This document shows, in pieces, positions 30,564 to 39,241 of a stretch of 54,945 nt of DNA. The position numbers and the translations under genes are program-made. This stretch comes from Acinetobacter colistiniresistens. Lineage in GTDB: Bacteria > Pseudomonadota > Gammaproteobacteria > Pseudomonadales > Moraxellaceae. The notes under the pieces are model-generated. The model had not been told where the DNA came from. It did not search any database and saw only the letters and a program-made list of their open reading frames with translations. The stretch covers positions 184,815-239,759 of the forward strand of contig NZ_KE340382.1 of assembly GCF_000413935.1 (NCBI RefSeq), written 5' to 3'. Position 1 is the first letter of the stretch. Each line of letters begins with the position of its first letter.

Positions 30564-31622
30564 ATGGCTTTAATTCGTAAGCGTCGTTTAACCGAACAAC
30601 AGCAACGTCGTATTGAGAAACAGCATAAATCACGTCAAGACGACATTGATACATCGCAAGATCTGGATGGACTGGTTGTTCAGCATTATGGTCGTCAACT
30701 CGAAGTACAAGCTTTATCTGTGCCTGAACAGCACCCTGAAAAACCACAAGTGGCTGAAGGTGAACCGGAACCATTCTGGAAACCAATCGAACTCGACAGC
30801 ATTTGGCGTTGTCACACCCGTACCAACCTAGAACTTTTGGTCACAGGTGATCGGGTTAAATGGCAAGCCGATCCCATTACGGGCTTGGGCATTATCACCG
30901 CGATTTATCCAAGACAGTCATTGCTGACTCGTCCAGACCGTTATCACAAGGTCAAACCCGTCGCTGCCAATATCAGTTTGATTGTGATTGTATTTGCCCC
31001 GCTGCCAGAACCCGCTCCAACCTTGATTGACCGTTATCTGGTCGCGTGTGCCGATGCCAATATTCCAGCCTTACTGGTGTTAAACAAATCAGACTTGCTC
31101 ACTGAAAATGATCCAATTCTGACGCTATTGAGTGAGTATGAGGCGTTGGGTTATGAAACCCTGATTTGTCATTCACGTGGCGATCTCTCTGAACTATCGG
31201 CACGTCTGGATAATGAAACAGTGGCCTTCGTCGGACAGTCAGGTGTCGGTAAAAGCTCCTTGATCAATACCATTGTTCCAGATGCTGCGCAGAAAACCAA
31301 CGTGATTTCAGAGAACTCAGCGCTCGGTCAACACACCACCACCTCCACCCGTTTGATCAAATTTGGAACAAACGGTGCCTTGATTGATTCTCCCGGAATC
31401 CGTGAGTTTGGGCTATGGCATCTGAATCTGGAAAAAGTACGAACTGGCTTTCCTGAAATTGAAGCCCATCTCGGCCTTTGTCAGTTCCGTAACTGCACCC
31501 ATACCCACGAAAAAAATTGTGCGTTGAAACAATCGGTTGATGCGGGTGAAATTTTACCGCGTCGTCTAGACAGTTATCTGCGCCTGTTGGATGAAATTCA
31601 GGAAGCACAACAAAAAAGTTAA
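30564..31622 (+). CDS. rsgA: ribosome small-subunit-dependent GTPase A
   Basis: Circularly permuted GTPase that checks the decoding centre and releases RbfA late in 30S maturation. It has 352 residues. An N-terminal OB fold is followed by the permuted G motifs: G4 as LVLNKSD, then G1 as VGQSGVGKSSLIN, then G3 as LIDSPGIREF. The C-terminal zinc knuckle is CQFRNCTHTHEKNC. It begins the group rsgA, rhodanese, grxC, secB. Confidence 0.97.
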   Translation: MALIRKRRLTEQQQRRIEKQHKSRQDDIDTSQDLDGLVVQHYGRQLEVQALSVPEQHPEKPQVAEGEPEPFWKPIELDSIWRCHTRTNLELLVTGDRVKWQADPITGLGIITAIYPRQSLLTRPDRYHKVKPVAANISLIVIVFAPLPEPAPTLIDRYLVACADANIPALLVLNKSDLLTENDPILTLLSEYEALGYETLICHSRGDLSELSARLDNETVAFVGQSGVGKSSLINTIVPDAAQKTNVISENSALGQHTTTSTRLIKFGTNGALIDSPGIREFGLWHLNLEKVRTGFPEIEAHLGLCQFRNCTHTHEKNCALKQSVDAGEILPRRLDSYLRLLDEIQEAQQKS

Positions 31623-31716
31623 TTTTCTTCGGCTTCTGCCCTTGAACTAACATTTTTGATCACCATTGAGATAAGTTATACTCAGCATCAATTTTGATTT
31701 TAACTTTAGGTGACTT

Positions 31717-32133
31717 GTGGAACGCTGGTTAGAGTTTATGGGGAATCACCCCTTCTTATTTGGTACGCTCGGCGTGTTAATCGTGTTGTTCTTTATTTTA
31801 GAAGGACAACGCAATGGTCGTAAAATTTCACCACAATCACTGGGTATTTTGGTCAAGGCAAAAAATGCCATGTTGATCGACCTACGTGATGGAAAAGATT
31901 TCCGTGATGGCCACATCAGCGGTAGCCGTAACATTCCATATAGCCAGATCACCAGTCATATTGATGAATTAAAAGCAAGTGATCGTCCTTTGGTCTTCAT
32001 TTGTAACTTAGGGCAGGTTGCAGGCTCAGCCTTGCAAAAAGTTGCCCATGCTGACAGTTACCGCTTAGACGGTGGCATTAGCAACTGGAAAGCTCAAGGC
32101 TTGCCTTTAGTGAAAAGCAAAACCAAAGCTTAA
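31717..32133 (+). CDS. membrane-anchored rhodanese-like protein (YibN type)
   Basis: Single-domain rhodanese of 138 residues with an N-terminal membrane helix (FLFGTLGVLIVLFFILEG). The rhodanese fold has the DLRDGKDFRDGHISGSRNIP motif and an active-site cysteine in FICNLGQVAGS. The start is GTG at 31717, supported by AGGTGA just upstream. Gene order with grxC and secB matches the conserved yibN-grxC-secB group, so a role in envelope or redox sulfur handling is likely. Confidence 0.88.
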   Translation: MERWLEFMGNHPFLFGTLGVLIVLFFILEGQRNGRKISPQSLGILVKAKNAMLIDLRDGKDFRDGHISGSRNIPYSQITSHIDELKASDRPLVFICNLGQVAGSALQKVAHADSYRLDGGISNWKAQGLPLVKSKTKA

Positions 32134-32144
32134 GGAGCGATAAA

Positions 32145-32405
32145 ATGACTACTGAAAACGTCACCATTTATTCAACGCTGTCTTGCCCGTATTGTGTGCG
32201 TGCAAAACAATTACTCGAGCGTAAAGGTGTGGCTTTTAAAGAAATTAATCTTTCCAATGAAGCACCAGAAGTTCGTCTTGAGTTAATGCAACGTACCAAT
32301 CATCGTACGGTGCCGCAAATTTTTATTAAAGATCAGTTTATCGGTGGTTTTGATCAACTTTATGCTTTAGAGCGTGAAGGTAAACTCGACCAATTATTAG
32401 CTTAA
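32145..32405 (+). CDS. grxC: glutaredoxin 3
   Basis: Glutathione-dependent dithiol oxidoreductase of 86 residues. The active site CPYC is at residues 14-17. The glutathione-binding TVPQIFIKDQFIGGFDQL segment carries the conserved cis-proline. It reduces ribonucleotide reductase and protein disulfides. It lies 11 bases after the rhodanese gene and 32 bases before secB. Confidence 0.96.
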   Translation: MTTENVTIYSTLSCPYCVRAKQLLERKGVAFKEINLSNEAPEVRLELMQRTNHRTVPQIFIKDQFIGGFDQLYALEREGKLDQLLA

Positions 32406-32437
32406 CAACATCTAAATCCAAGATTTAAGGAAAAACA

Positions 32438-32896
32438 ATGAGCGAAGAACAAGTTCAACCACAACTCGCGTTAGAACGTATTTATACCAAAGACATTTCT
32501 TTCGAAGTTCCTGGTGCACAAGTTTTCACGAAACAATGGCAGCCAGAACTCAACATCAATTTATCTTCTGCTGCAGAAAAAATTGATGCGACTCACTACG
32601 AAGTGTCTTTAAAAGTTGTGGTTCAAGCAAACAACGAAAATGAAACTGCGTTCATCGTTGATGTGACCCAATCAGGGATTTTCTTGGTTGATGGTGTAGA
32701 AGAAGATCGCCTTCCATACATCTTGGGCGCTTACTGCCCAAATATCTTGTTCCCGTTCTTACGTGAAGCGGTGAATGATCTTGTGACTAAGGGTAGCTTC
32801 CCTCAATTGTTGCTTACACCAATTAACTTTGATGCTGAATTTGAAGCAAATATGCAACGCCTACAAGCGGATGCTGATGCGCAAGGCCAAGCATAA
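32438..32896 (+). CDS. secB: protein-export chaperone SecB
   Basis: Cytosolic tetrameric chaperone that keeps precursors unfolded and hands them to SecA. It has 152 residues. The N-terminal [19 protein letters not shown] and the [20 protein letters not shown] segment are diagnostic, and the acidic C-terminus is present. AAGGAA precedes the ATG. Last gene of the rsgA-rhodanese-grxC-secB group, followed by a terminator. Confidence 0.97.
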   Translation: MSEEQVQPQLALERIYTKDISFEVPGAQVFTKQWQPELNINLSSAAEKIDATHYEVSLKVVVQANNENETAFIVDVTQSGIFLVDGVEEDRLPYILGAYCPNILFPFLREAVNDLVTKGSFPQLLLTPINFDAEFEANMQRLQADADAQGQA

Positions 32897-32914
32897 GCAC
32901 TATTGCTGTAAGAT

Positions 32915-32945
32915 AAAAGGACTGATTTTTCAGTCCTTTTTTTCT
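32915..32945. terminator. terminator after secB
   Basis: AAAAGGACTGA (32915-32925) pairs with TCAGTCCTTTT (32930-32940) and is followed by a long T-run on the plus strand. It may also serve alkB from the other side. Confidence 0.85.
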
Positions 32946-32949
32946 AAGA

Positions 32950-33558
32950 TCAATATACAATCGTTCTAAAGGTTAAATTAATCCGCGCCGCGCTCACTTT
33001 CTTGGTGGGAGGCAGGCGGTGTAACCAATAAGTCTGCGTGGTGTCTTTCATCACCAATAGACTGCCATGTTCTAAATAGAGTTCGACTTTTTCTTTGCTC
33101 TGCTTATGTTTAAAGGCAAATTTACGCTCTGCGCCAAAACTAAACGATGCAATTGCACCATCTTTTTTTAAATCAGTTTCACCATCACTATGCCAGGCCA
33201 TGCCCTCATCACCACTATGATAAAGATTGAGCAAACAAGAGTTAAATGTTTCGCCAGTTAGCTTTTCAGCCAGTTGTTTTAATTCAACTAACTCCGTTGT
33301 CCATGGCAAAGCATATTTATTTATATTGGAATAGGTATATTCAAAACGCCGATCGCCATACCACGCCACTTTACGTTTAGTCGTTAATAACTTGCCAAAG
33401 ATCATGGCTTGGTCGTTTTCCCATGCAATCGTTTGCATCAGCTGATCAAAATAATGATCGGCAGCCGCAGTCTGCACTACTTTGCCGTAGTACTGTACCG
33501 TACCGTCATAGGGCAAATGATTCTGCTCTGGGTCAGCTTCAATATCAAATAGTTGCAT
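32950..33558 (-). CDS. alkB: AlkB-family DNA repair dioxygenase
   Basis: Iron- and 2-oxoglutarate-dependent dioxygenase that reverses N-alkyl base damage. It has 202 residues. Iron ligands are the HSD of GMAWHSDGETDL and a distal His in TYWLHRLPP. The 2-oxoglutarate-binding motif is RINLTFR. The aromatic NKYALPW loop fits the AlkB fold of the ALKBH2/3-like group. The start at 33558 (MQLFDIEAD) overlaps the end of the Ada metal-binding gene by 14 bases. Last gene of a four-gene alkylation-response operon. Confidence 0.92.
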   Translation of the reverse strand: MQLFDIEADPEQNHLPYDGTVQYYGKVVQTAAADHYFDQLMQTIAWENDQAMIFGKLLTTKRKVAWYGDRRFEYTYSNINKYALPWTTELVELKQLAEKLTGETFNSCLLNLYHSGDEGMAWHSDGETDLKKDGAIASFSFGAERKFAFKHKQSKEKVELYLEHGSLLVMKDTTQTYWLHRLPPTKKVSAARINLTFRTIVY

Positions 33559-33790
33559 CTTTCCACTTCTTATAGGCCTGCTGCATACAATGTCCACAAG
33601 GTCGGTAGCCCTGTGCAATCGCTTCATGCTCATCGACAAAAAAGACTCGATTGTTTTTCAGCATGCGCTTCCCTGAGGCGCAGGTCAATCTGCCATAGAT
33701 TTTAAGCTGTGCGTTTCCAGCATACAAAATTTCCTGCTGTTTCAGTTTCAGATGCAGCTCGGTCTGCGCCAATTCACAATGTCGCCACAT
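33545..33790 (-). CDS. stand-alone Ada metal-binding (methylphosphotriester) domain protein
   Basis: An 81-residue protein consisting of only the N-terminal zinc domain of Ada, which in E. coli accepts methyl groups from phosphotriesters. Matching parts are LKIYGRLTCASGKRM, NRVFFVDEHEAIAQGYRPCG and CM. Cysteines C37, C65 and C68 align with Ada C38, C69 and C72; the fourth ligand position (Ada C42) reads Lys41. C5 might compensate. It starts 4 bases after the oxygenase gene and overlaps alkB. It may be a methyl-damage sensor supplied in trans to the AraC-methyltransferase encoded upstream (inference). Confidence 0.85.
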   Translation of the reverse strand: MWRHCELAQTELHLKLKQQEILYAGNAQLKIYGRLTCASGKRMLKNNRVFFVDEHEAIAQGYRPCGHCMQQAYKKWKDATI

Positions 33791-33794
33791 CAGG

Positions 33795-34544
33795 CTAACT
33801 CAGCGCATCATGAAAAATAATCCCTAAGCTATAACGCTCCCCTTGATGAACTGGGCTGACCCCATGTTTCATATTGACCCGATAATAGCCCTGACTGCCT
33901 TTTTCAGGCTTAAACTGAGTCGTGAAAATCAGGATATCACCTTGCTGTGGCTGCATCACCATGGCTTTAGACTGCGCTCTTGGGTTTTGCTGAGTGAAGA
34001 CCAACTCGCCACCCGTAAAATCAACATTCGGCTGACTCAGCACAATCACCAGCTGTAAAGGGAAATACACCTCACCATATAGGTCCTGATGTAAGGTATT
34101 AAAGCCCCCTTGCCCATATTTCAAGATCAATGGCGTTGCCAACGTTTGCCCATGTTGATGGCACTGCTGTAAAAATTCAGTATGGGAGGATGGAAAGGAA
34201 CGTTCTAACCTCAACACCCGAAACCATGCATTGGCAATCGGTGCCAAATAAGGATAGAGCTCATGCCGTATCCGTCCAATTAGATTCGGCAAGGGATCAC
34301 TAAAGTATTTGTACTCGCCTAGGCCAAAGCGATAACGCTGCATCTCTACGGTTTTACGATAGCGCTCTGGTTGCGAATACATCTGTTTTAGCAACTCACA
34401 TTGCGCACTCGATAAGATCTGCTCAATCTTGGCAAAACCATGCTGATGGAGTTGTTCAGTGATTACCTCCCAATCCCCCGCATGGATTTTACTGATCGCC
34501 GTTTCGATTTGAATCTGTTCAGATAGCAGCATGGGTTTGTGCAC
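33795..34544 (-). CDS. 2OG-Fe(II) oxygenase (PF09859/COG3826-like)
   Basis: Predicted iron/2-oxoglutarate dioxygenase of 249 residues in the family annotated as acting on damaged DNA. The iron-binding HQD is in NTLHQDLYGEVYFPLQLV, and the distal His is in VNMKHGVSPVHQGERYSLG with the Arg that grips 2-oxoglutarate. The strand GDILIFTTQF completes the jelly roll. Its first 26 bases overlap the 3' end of the Ada-like gene. The association with ada and alkB supports a role in alkylation repair, but no biochemical role is established. Confidence 0.85.
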   Translation of the reverse strand: MHKPMLLSEQIQIETAISKIHAGDWEVITEQLHQHGFAKIEQILSSAQCELLKQMYSQPERYRKTVEMQRYRFGLGEYKYFSDPLPNLIGRIRHELYPYLAPIANAWFRVLRLERSFPSSHTEFLQQCHQHGQTLATPLILKYGQGGFNTLHQDLYGEVYFPLQLVIVLSQPNVDFTGGELVFTQQNPRAQSKAMVMQPQQGDILIFTTQFKPEKGSQGYYRVNMKHGVSPVHQGERYSLGIIFHDALS

Positions 34545-35364
34545 CTTCCCAACCGATCAGTGCGGTTTTACGCAATGTTCCCCATTCATAGCCACCGAAA
34601 GCACCAGTCGACTGAATCACCCGATGACACGGAATCAAAAATGCCACAGGATTACTGCCAATCGCAGTCCCCACAGCACGAGCCGCTTTGGGATGATCAA
34701 TGGCTTTGGCCAACTCACCATAAGTCGACAGCTGTCCCATTGGGATCTTGAGCAGGCTTTGCCACACTTTCAGCTGAAACTCGGTACCTTTTAAATGCAA
34801 TTTAATATCAGCCAATTGCCGAGGTGCTTTTTGAAACAAGGCCAAAGCACTTTGCTGCAAGGCATCGATCTGCTCGATAAACTGAGCTTGAGGAAATTGG
34901 CTCTTTAACTGCTGCAAAGCATCAGCCCGATTGTCCACAAAACTCAGCGCACAAATGCCTTTATGGGTGGATGCAATCAGCACTTCGCCAAATAAGGTCT
35001 CTGCAAATTGATAATGAATCGTCAGGCTCTGTCCACCATGTTTATATTCGGCTGGGGTCATGCCCTCAATCTGGATAAACAGATCATGCAGGCGACTGGT
35101 GCTGGACAGTCCAGTAGCAAAGGTTGCATCAAAAATACTGCCCTGCTCCTGTTTTAAAATCTGCTTGGCATATTCAACACTCATATACTGCAAAAATTTC
35201 TTCGGACTGGTACCGACCCACTCGGTAAATAAACGCTGAAAGTGCGCTGGGCTTAAATGGATATGCGCAGCGACCTCATCCAGTTGTGGCTGTTGCTGAA
35301 AGTTTTGTTGGATATACTGAATCGCTTGAGCAATACGCTCATAATTACGTTGTTGTGAGGACAT
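34519..35364 (-). CDS. ada: AraC-type regulator fused to O6-methylguanine-DNA methyltransferase (Ada lacking its N-domain)
   Basis: A 281-residue fusion of the second and third parts of Ada. Residues 5-105 form an AraC-type domain (LDEVAAHIHLSPAHFQRLF, then WVGTSPKKFLQYMSVEYAKQ). The rest is a suicidal methyltransferase with acceptor Cys in NPVAFLIPCHRVIQSTGAFG and the RAVGTAIGSNP helix. The N-terminal zinc domain that normally senses damage is absent and is encoded two genes downstream. The start at 35364 is supported by GAGGTGAT just upstream; in-frame ATGs at 35382 and 35379 lack such a site. Confidence 0.9.
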   Translation of the reverse strand: MSSQQRNYERIAQAIQYIQQNFQQQPQLDEVAAHIHLSPAHFQRLFTEWVGTSPKKFLQYMSVEYAKQILKQEQGSIFDATFATGLSSTSRLHDLFIQIEGMTPAEYKHGGQSLTIHYQFAETLFGEVLIASTHKGICALSFVDNRADALQQLKSQFPQAQFIEQIDALQQSALALFQKAPRQLADIKLHLKGTEFQLKVWQSLLKIPMGQLSTYGELAKAIDHPKAARAVGTAIGSNPVAFLIPCHRVIQSTGAFGGYEWGTLRKTALIGWEGAQTHAAI

Positions 35365-35472
35365 ATCATCACCTCTCATCATTCATGTTTTTACTGTAGC
35401 AACTTTGCCATACAGAGAAAATCTGAATCATGCTCAGTCTGCATTTTGTCTTTCTATCGTCTCAAATATCAA

Positions 35473-35502
35473 TAAAAAAGCTGCACTCTTTTAAGTACAG
35501 CT
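35473..35502 (-). terminator. terminator of the cytochrome b562 gene
   Basis: AGCTGCAC (35479-35486) pairs with GTACAGCT (35495-35502) with one G-U pair on the RNA, followed on the minus strand by six T. Confidence 0.75.
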
Positions 35503-35531
35503 CTATGACTTCGATGACCAAGCTTTATAGA

Positions 35532-35909
35532 TTAATGGGTGTAATACTTATGTCCCTGGTCACGTAATTCAGCAATCTTTTTGCCTTGTTTTTTCGCTTC
35601 ATCCAGCTTACCTGCTTGAACCAGCAGTTTGGCTTTATCAATTTCTACGACAATCTGGTCAAATAAAGCGGTCGATGCTGGCACTTTATCTTTGGTATTC
35701 GGCGCCAATTTATATTGTTTTGAATGGGTCGCAGCTGCACGCATATTATCCAAAGCAGCTGTTGCAGCCTGTGGCGTTGCAGCTTGGTTAAACGCTTTAT
35801 AATTTTTTCCCAGCGTTTTCATATCATCTTCTAAACCCGCAGCCATTGCCGTATGGCTGAAGGCAAAAGCGGATAACATCACGACGGTGGCTAAAGTTTT
35901 TTTAATCAT
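35532..35909 (-). CDS. cybC: cytochrome b562 family periplasmic heme protein
   Basis: A 125-residue periplasmic four-helix protein. The Sec signal peptide ends AMA, followed by AGLEDDMKTLGKNYK. The axial heme ligands of this family are a Met near residue 7 of the mature protein and a C-terminal His; here these are M30 and H120 of the precursor (LRDQGHKYYTH). No CxxCH motif is present, so heme should be non-covalent. The physiological partner is unknown in this family. Monocistronic, with a terminator. Confidence 0.85.
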   Translation of the reverse strand: MIKKTLATVVMLSAFAFSHTAMAAGLEDDMKTLGKNYKAFNQAATPQAATAALDNMRAAATHSKQYKLAPNTKDKVPASTALFDQIVVEIDKAKLLVQAGKLDEAKKQGKKIAELRDQGHKYYTH

Positions 35910-36013
35910 TCGGATATCCTATCAAAAACTGTGGCTATGCTTGATTTGTCTTCAGCAAATACCTCGTACTGTGTATTCCGATGTACAAGGGAAATTGCTG
36001 ATTTAGCATACAT

Positions 36014-36041
36014 AAAAAATGCAACGATTTCGTTGCATTTT
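36014..36041 (-). terminator. terminator of coaBC
   Basis: AAAATGCAACG (36016-36026) pairs with CGTTGCATTTT (36031-36041), with the T-run on the minus strand. Confidence 0.85.
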
Positions 36042-36063
36042 GATAAATGAGATCAGTCCAATT

Positions 36064-37320
36064 TTATAGGCGACGGCGTAAAGCATCGGCAATCGACTCA
36101 ACCAACTGCTGCGAAATCTCTTGTTTCGATGCCTTTTCCAGCTCACGCTTTTTCATATGATAAGACTGGGCAAAGAATACGGTCATGGCATTTTCATCTG
36201 AGGCAAAGCCGATATCTGGACGTGACACATCATTGCAGGCAATCATATCCAGTTTCTTCGCCACCAGTTTACCTGCAGCGTATTCTTCAACATTTTGCGT
36301 TTCAGCAGCAAAGCCAACCATGAAAGGACGCTCATCTTGCTGTGCAATCGTCGCCACAATATCCGGATTTTTAACCAGCGCAACCGCAAGTTCATCACCT
36401 GCTTTTTTAATCTTATGCTCAGCCACTTGTGCCACACGATAATCTGCCACTGCTGCAGTTGCAATAAAGATGTCACAGCCGTCTTTCAGTTGATTCATGC
36501 TGACATCTAGCATCTGCATGGCAGAACTGACATTCATACGTTGTACACCATTCGGTGTATCCAAACTGACAGGGCCAGCCACCAAAGTCACTTTTGCCCC
36601 TGCTGCATAGCAAGCTGCTGCCAAGGCAAAGCCCATTTTTCCAGTACTGTGGTTGGAAATATAACGTACAGGGTCAATCGCTTCACGGGTCGGGCCAGCG
36701 GTAATGGTGACGCGTTTTCCAGCCAGCAAACCAAACTTTTCAGCAAGCGCACGTTGTGCCTTATGGAAATAGGCTGCAACTTGGCGCGCTAGATCTTCAG
36801 GTTCAGGCATACGCCCTAGACCGACATCACCACAGGCTTGCTCACCCGCATCTGGCATGATCACATGCACGCCATCTTCCACCAAAGTTTGCAGATTACG
36901 CTGTGTCGCTTTCGCTGCCCACATTTGTTGATTCATCGCAGGGGCAACCCAAACTGGTGCTTTGGTGGCCAGATATAACGTACTGAGCAGATCATCTGCC
37001 AAACCATTGGCAAATTTTGCAATCGTGTCGCAGCTGGCAGGTGCCACTAGAACCAGATCAGCCCAACGTGCCAATTCGATATGTCCCATGCCTGCTTCGG
37101 CCTCAGGATCAAGCAATTCAGTATGCACAGGATTGCCTGAAAGTGCTTGAAAAGTCAGTGGGGTAATAAATGCTTGTGCGCCATGGGTCATGACCACACG
37201 GACATCGAAACCGAAATCTTTTAAACGGCGCACCAAGATGGCACTTTTATAGGCAGCAATACCACCTGTAACCGCTAATATAATGTTTTTATGGGGAATA
37301 ACACTTAGATCGAAGCTCAC
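36064..37320 (-). CDS. coaBC: bifunctional phosphopantothenoylcysteine decarboxylase/synthetase
   Basis: Makes 4'-phosphopantetheine for coenzyme A in two steps. The N-terminal CoaC flavoprotein half has GGIAAYKSAILVRRL, the GHIELARWADL segment with the active His, and PAMNQQMW. The C-terminal CTP-dependent CoaB half has ITAGPTREAIDPVRYISNHS and TGKMGFALA. The 418-residue length is normal. It is divergent from radC, a common bacterial arrangement. Confidence 0.97.
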   Translation of the reverse strand: MSFDLSVIPHKNIILAVTGGIAAYKSAILVRRLKDFGFDVRVVMTHGAQAFITPLTFQALSGNPVHTELLDPEAEAGMGHIELARWADLVLVAPASCDTIAKFANGLADDLLSTLYLATKAPVWVAPAMNQQMWAAKATQRNLQTLVEDGVHVIMPDAGEQACGDVGLGRMPEPEDLARQVAAYFHKAQRALAEKFGLLAGKRVTITAGPTREAIDPVRYISNHSTGKMGFALAAACYAAGAKVTLVAGPVSLDTPNGVQRMNVSSAMQMLDVSMNQLKDGCDIFIATAAVADYRVAQVAEHKIKKAGDELAVALVKNPDIVATIAQQDERPFMVGFAAETQNVEEYAAGKLVAKKLDMIACNDVSRPDIGFASDENAMTVFFAQSYHMKKRELEKASKQEISQQLVESIADALRRRL

Positions 37321-37516
37321 AAACAGGATACCTTACTGTTGCAGTGGCGCTCACAATAGCATTAAATAACGGGATACCCAAGTAGCACCCTCAACATTTC
37401 AGCACTGACGATGATCGAAAATCGTGTTGAGATGAGGCCATATAAAAGGAAAAGACGTGCAATTATTTTTGCGCGTTAAAAAAATAATCACAATAAAATC
37501 AAAGGAAAATCAGCGA

Positions 37517-38239
37517 TTGAATCAATCCATTAAAACTTGGCCTGAACAAGAACGTCCAAGAGAACGACTTTTATCCCAAGGCCCACAAAGCTTATCCGAT
37601 GCTGAATTACTGGCGATTTTCCTACGTTCAGGCTCAAAACAGCATTCTGCAGTGGAATTGGCGCGTATTTTGATTCAACATTTTGGCGGACTTAATTTGA
37701 TATTTGATGCCAATCTTGAAGATTTATCCCAATTTAATGGCATTGCTTCAACCAAATATGCACAGCTGATGGCCGTAAAGGAACTTGGACGGCGTTATCT
37801 GAATAATCATTTCCAGCAACAACGACTTTGTCTGGATACTTCAACACTGGTGCTCGACTATTTACGTTATGAACTGCAAGGTGAAAAACAGGAAGTTTTT
37901 GCCGTGCTGTGTTTAGATGCCGAACTCAGAAAATTGCATTTTAAAAAGCTCTTCTTCGGCTCACATCATTCCTGTACTGTCTCGCTGAATCAAACCCTCC
38001 GCTATGCCCTGCAACAACAGGCCTGCCAAATCGTAGTAGCGCACAATCATCCCTATGGCATTGCCCAACCATCAACAGAAGATATTTATCTGACCCAACA
38101 GCTGAAACAAGCCTGCAAACTGTTGGAAATTCATTTGATCGATCATTTTATTATTTCAGCTGAAGGCTATTTTTCATTTTCTGAACAACAACTACTCAAC
38201 CCTATTCAAACCAAGCAATCTCGCCTTGACAAAGCTTAA
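37517..38239 (+). CDS. radC: RadC/JAB-domain protein
   Basis: Member of the RadC family (240 residues from this start). An N-terminal helix-hairpin-helix region (LILIFDANLEDLSQ-like) is followed by a JAB/MPN metalloprotease-type domain with HNHPYGIAQPSTEDIYLTQQ. Despite its name its role in DNA repair is not established. Two starts compete: TTG at 37517 (LNQSIKTWPEQERPRERL, matching the family) and GTG at 37457, which has its own AAGGA and would add 20 basic residues. It is divergent from coaBC. Confidence 0.9.
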   Translation: MNQSIKTWPEQERPRERLLSQGPQSLSDAELLAIFLRSGSKQHSAVELARILIQHFGGLNLIFDANLEDLSQFNGIASTKYAQLMAVKELGRRYLNNHFQQQRLCLDTSTLVLDYLRYELQGEKQEVFAVLCLDAELRKLHFKKLFFGSHHSCTVSLNQTLRYALQQQACQIVVAHNHPYGIAQPSTEDIYLTQQLKQACKLLEIHLIDHFIISAEGYFSFSEQQLLNPIQTKQSRLDKA

Positions 38240-38283
38240 TTCAAACAGGAATATCAAGACATAAAATTAATGATTCAAATAAC

Positions 38284-39195
38284 ATGATTGTCCGTGACCA
38301 GCCGAGTATTTTTAAAGTTTTATTCTCATGGCGAGGAACGATTTTACCCAAAATTTTGCCCTCTCTCGGTTTCGTGATGCTGATTTCCGCCATCATTGGT
38401 GGCGTCGAGTATGTCAATCTGTATCGTTTCCCAGAAATTCCTTTAGTCGGCTTCACCTTAATTGGTGTGGTACTGTCCATTTTCTTGGGCTTTAAGAATA
38501 CCGCCTGTTATGACCGTTGGTGGGAAGCGCGTAAACTCTGGGGCGTGTTAATTGCCACTGCGCGCCATTTTGACCGTGATTGCCGCGTGCTGACCCAAGC
38601 ACGTCGTGAACGGATTATTCAAAACGTAATTGTCTTTGCCAATGTACTGCGTGATCGTCTGCGTCATCAAACCGCCAATCCGACCGAATTGACCGAAACC
38701 AGTGGACTGAGCCAACAAGCACTGACCCAACTATATCAACAGCATAATGCGCCGCAGTACACCTTGAGCCTGATTCAATGGGAACTGTTACAAGCCATGA
38801 AAGAAGGTGAAATCTCGGATATCATTTATACCCAGATGAACCGTCATGTTGCCGCTTTAAGTGAAATGCAAACTGGTTGTGATCGCATTGCCAATACCCC
38901 GATTCCATTCGCCTATTCGGTTTTGCTGAATCGTACCGTGTATTTTTTCTGTTTTATGCTGCCATTCAGTCTTGGTTCGCTCTTGGGCTTAGTTACACCG
39001 CTGCTCGTAGGTATCCTCGCTTATACCTTCTTAGGTCTAGATGCTTTAAGTACTGAAATAGAAGAACCTTTCGGCACACAAAGCAATGACTTACCGCTTG
39101 ATGCGATGGTACGTTCGATCGAAATCGAACTATTGGGGACGCTTGGTCGCCCAACCCCACCGCCGATTCAGGCCCATGACCATAACTTACTCTAA
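38284..39195 (+). CDS. bestrophin-like chloride channel family membrane protein
   Basis: A 303-residue inner-membrane protein of the bestrophin/UPF0187 family, whose bacterial members are pentameric ion channels. Hydrophobic segments include LPSLGFVMLISAIIGGVEYV, GFTLIGVVLSIFLGFKN and YFFCFMLPFSLGSLLGLVTP. The conserved RWWEARKLWG and the acidic C-terminal IEEPFGTQSNDLPLD are typical. It starts 45 bases after radC and is followed by a terminator. Confidence 0.9.
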   Translation: MIVRDQPSIFKVLFSWRGTILPKILPSLGFVMLISAIIGGVEYVNLYRFPEIPLVGFTLIGVVLSIFLGFKNTACYDRWWEARKLWGVLIATARHFDRDCRVLTQARRERIIQNVIVFANVLRDRLRHQTANPTELTETSGLSQQALTQLYQQHNAPQYTLSLIQWELLQAMKEGEISDIIYTQMNRHVAALSEMQTGCDRIANTPIPFAYSVLLNRTVYFFCFMLPFSLGSLLGLVTPLLVGILAYTFLGLDALSTEIEEPFGTQSNDLPLDAMVRSIEIELLGTLGRPTPPPIQAHDHNLL

Positions 39196-39200
39196 TTGCA

Positions 39201-39226
39201 ATGCCCTCCAATGAGGGCATTTTTAT
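39201..39226 (+). terminator. terminator of the bestrophin-like gene
   Basis: ATGCCCTC (39201-39208) pairs with GAGGGCAT (39213-39220), followed by TTTTTA. Confidence 0.8.
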
Positions 39227-39241
39227 GCGGCTTAACATCAC

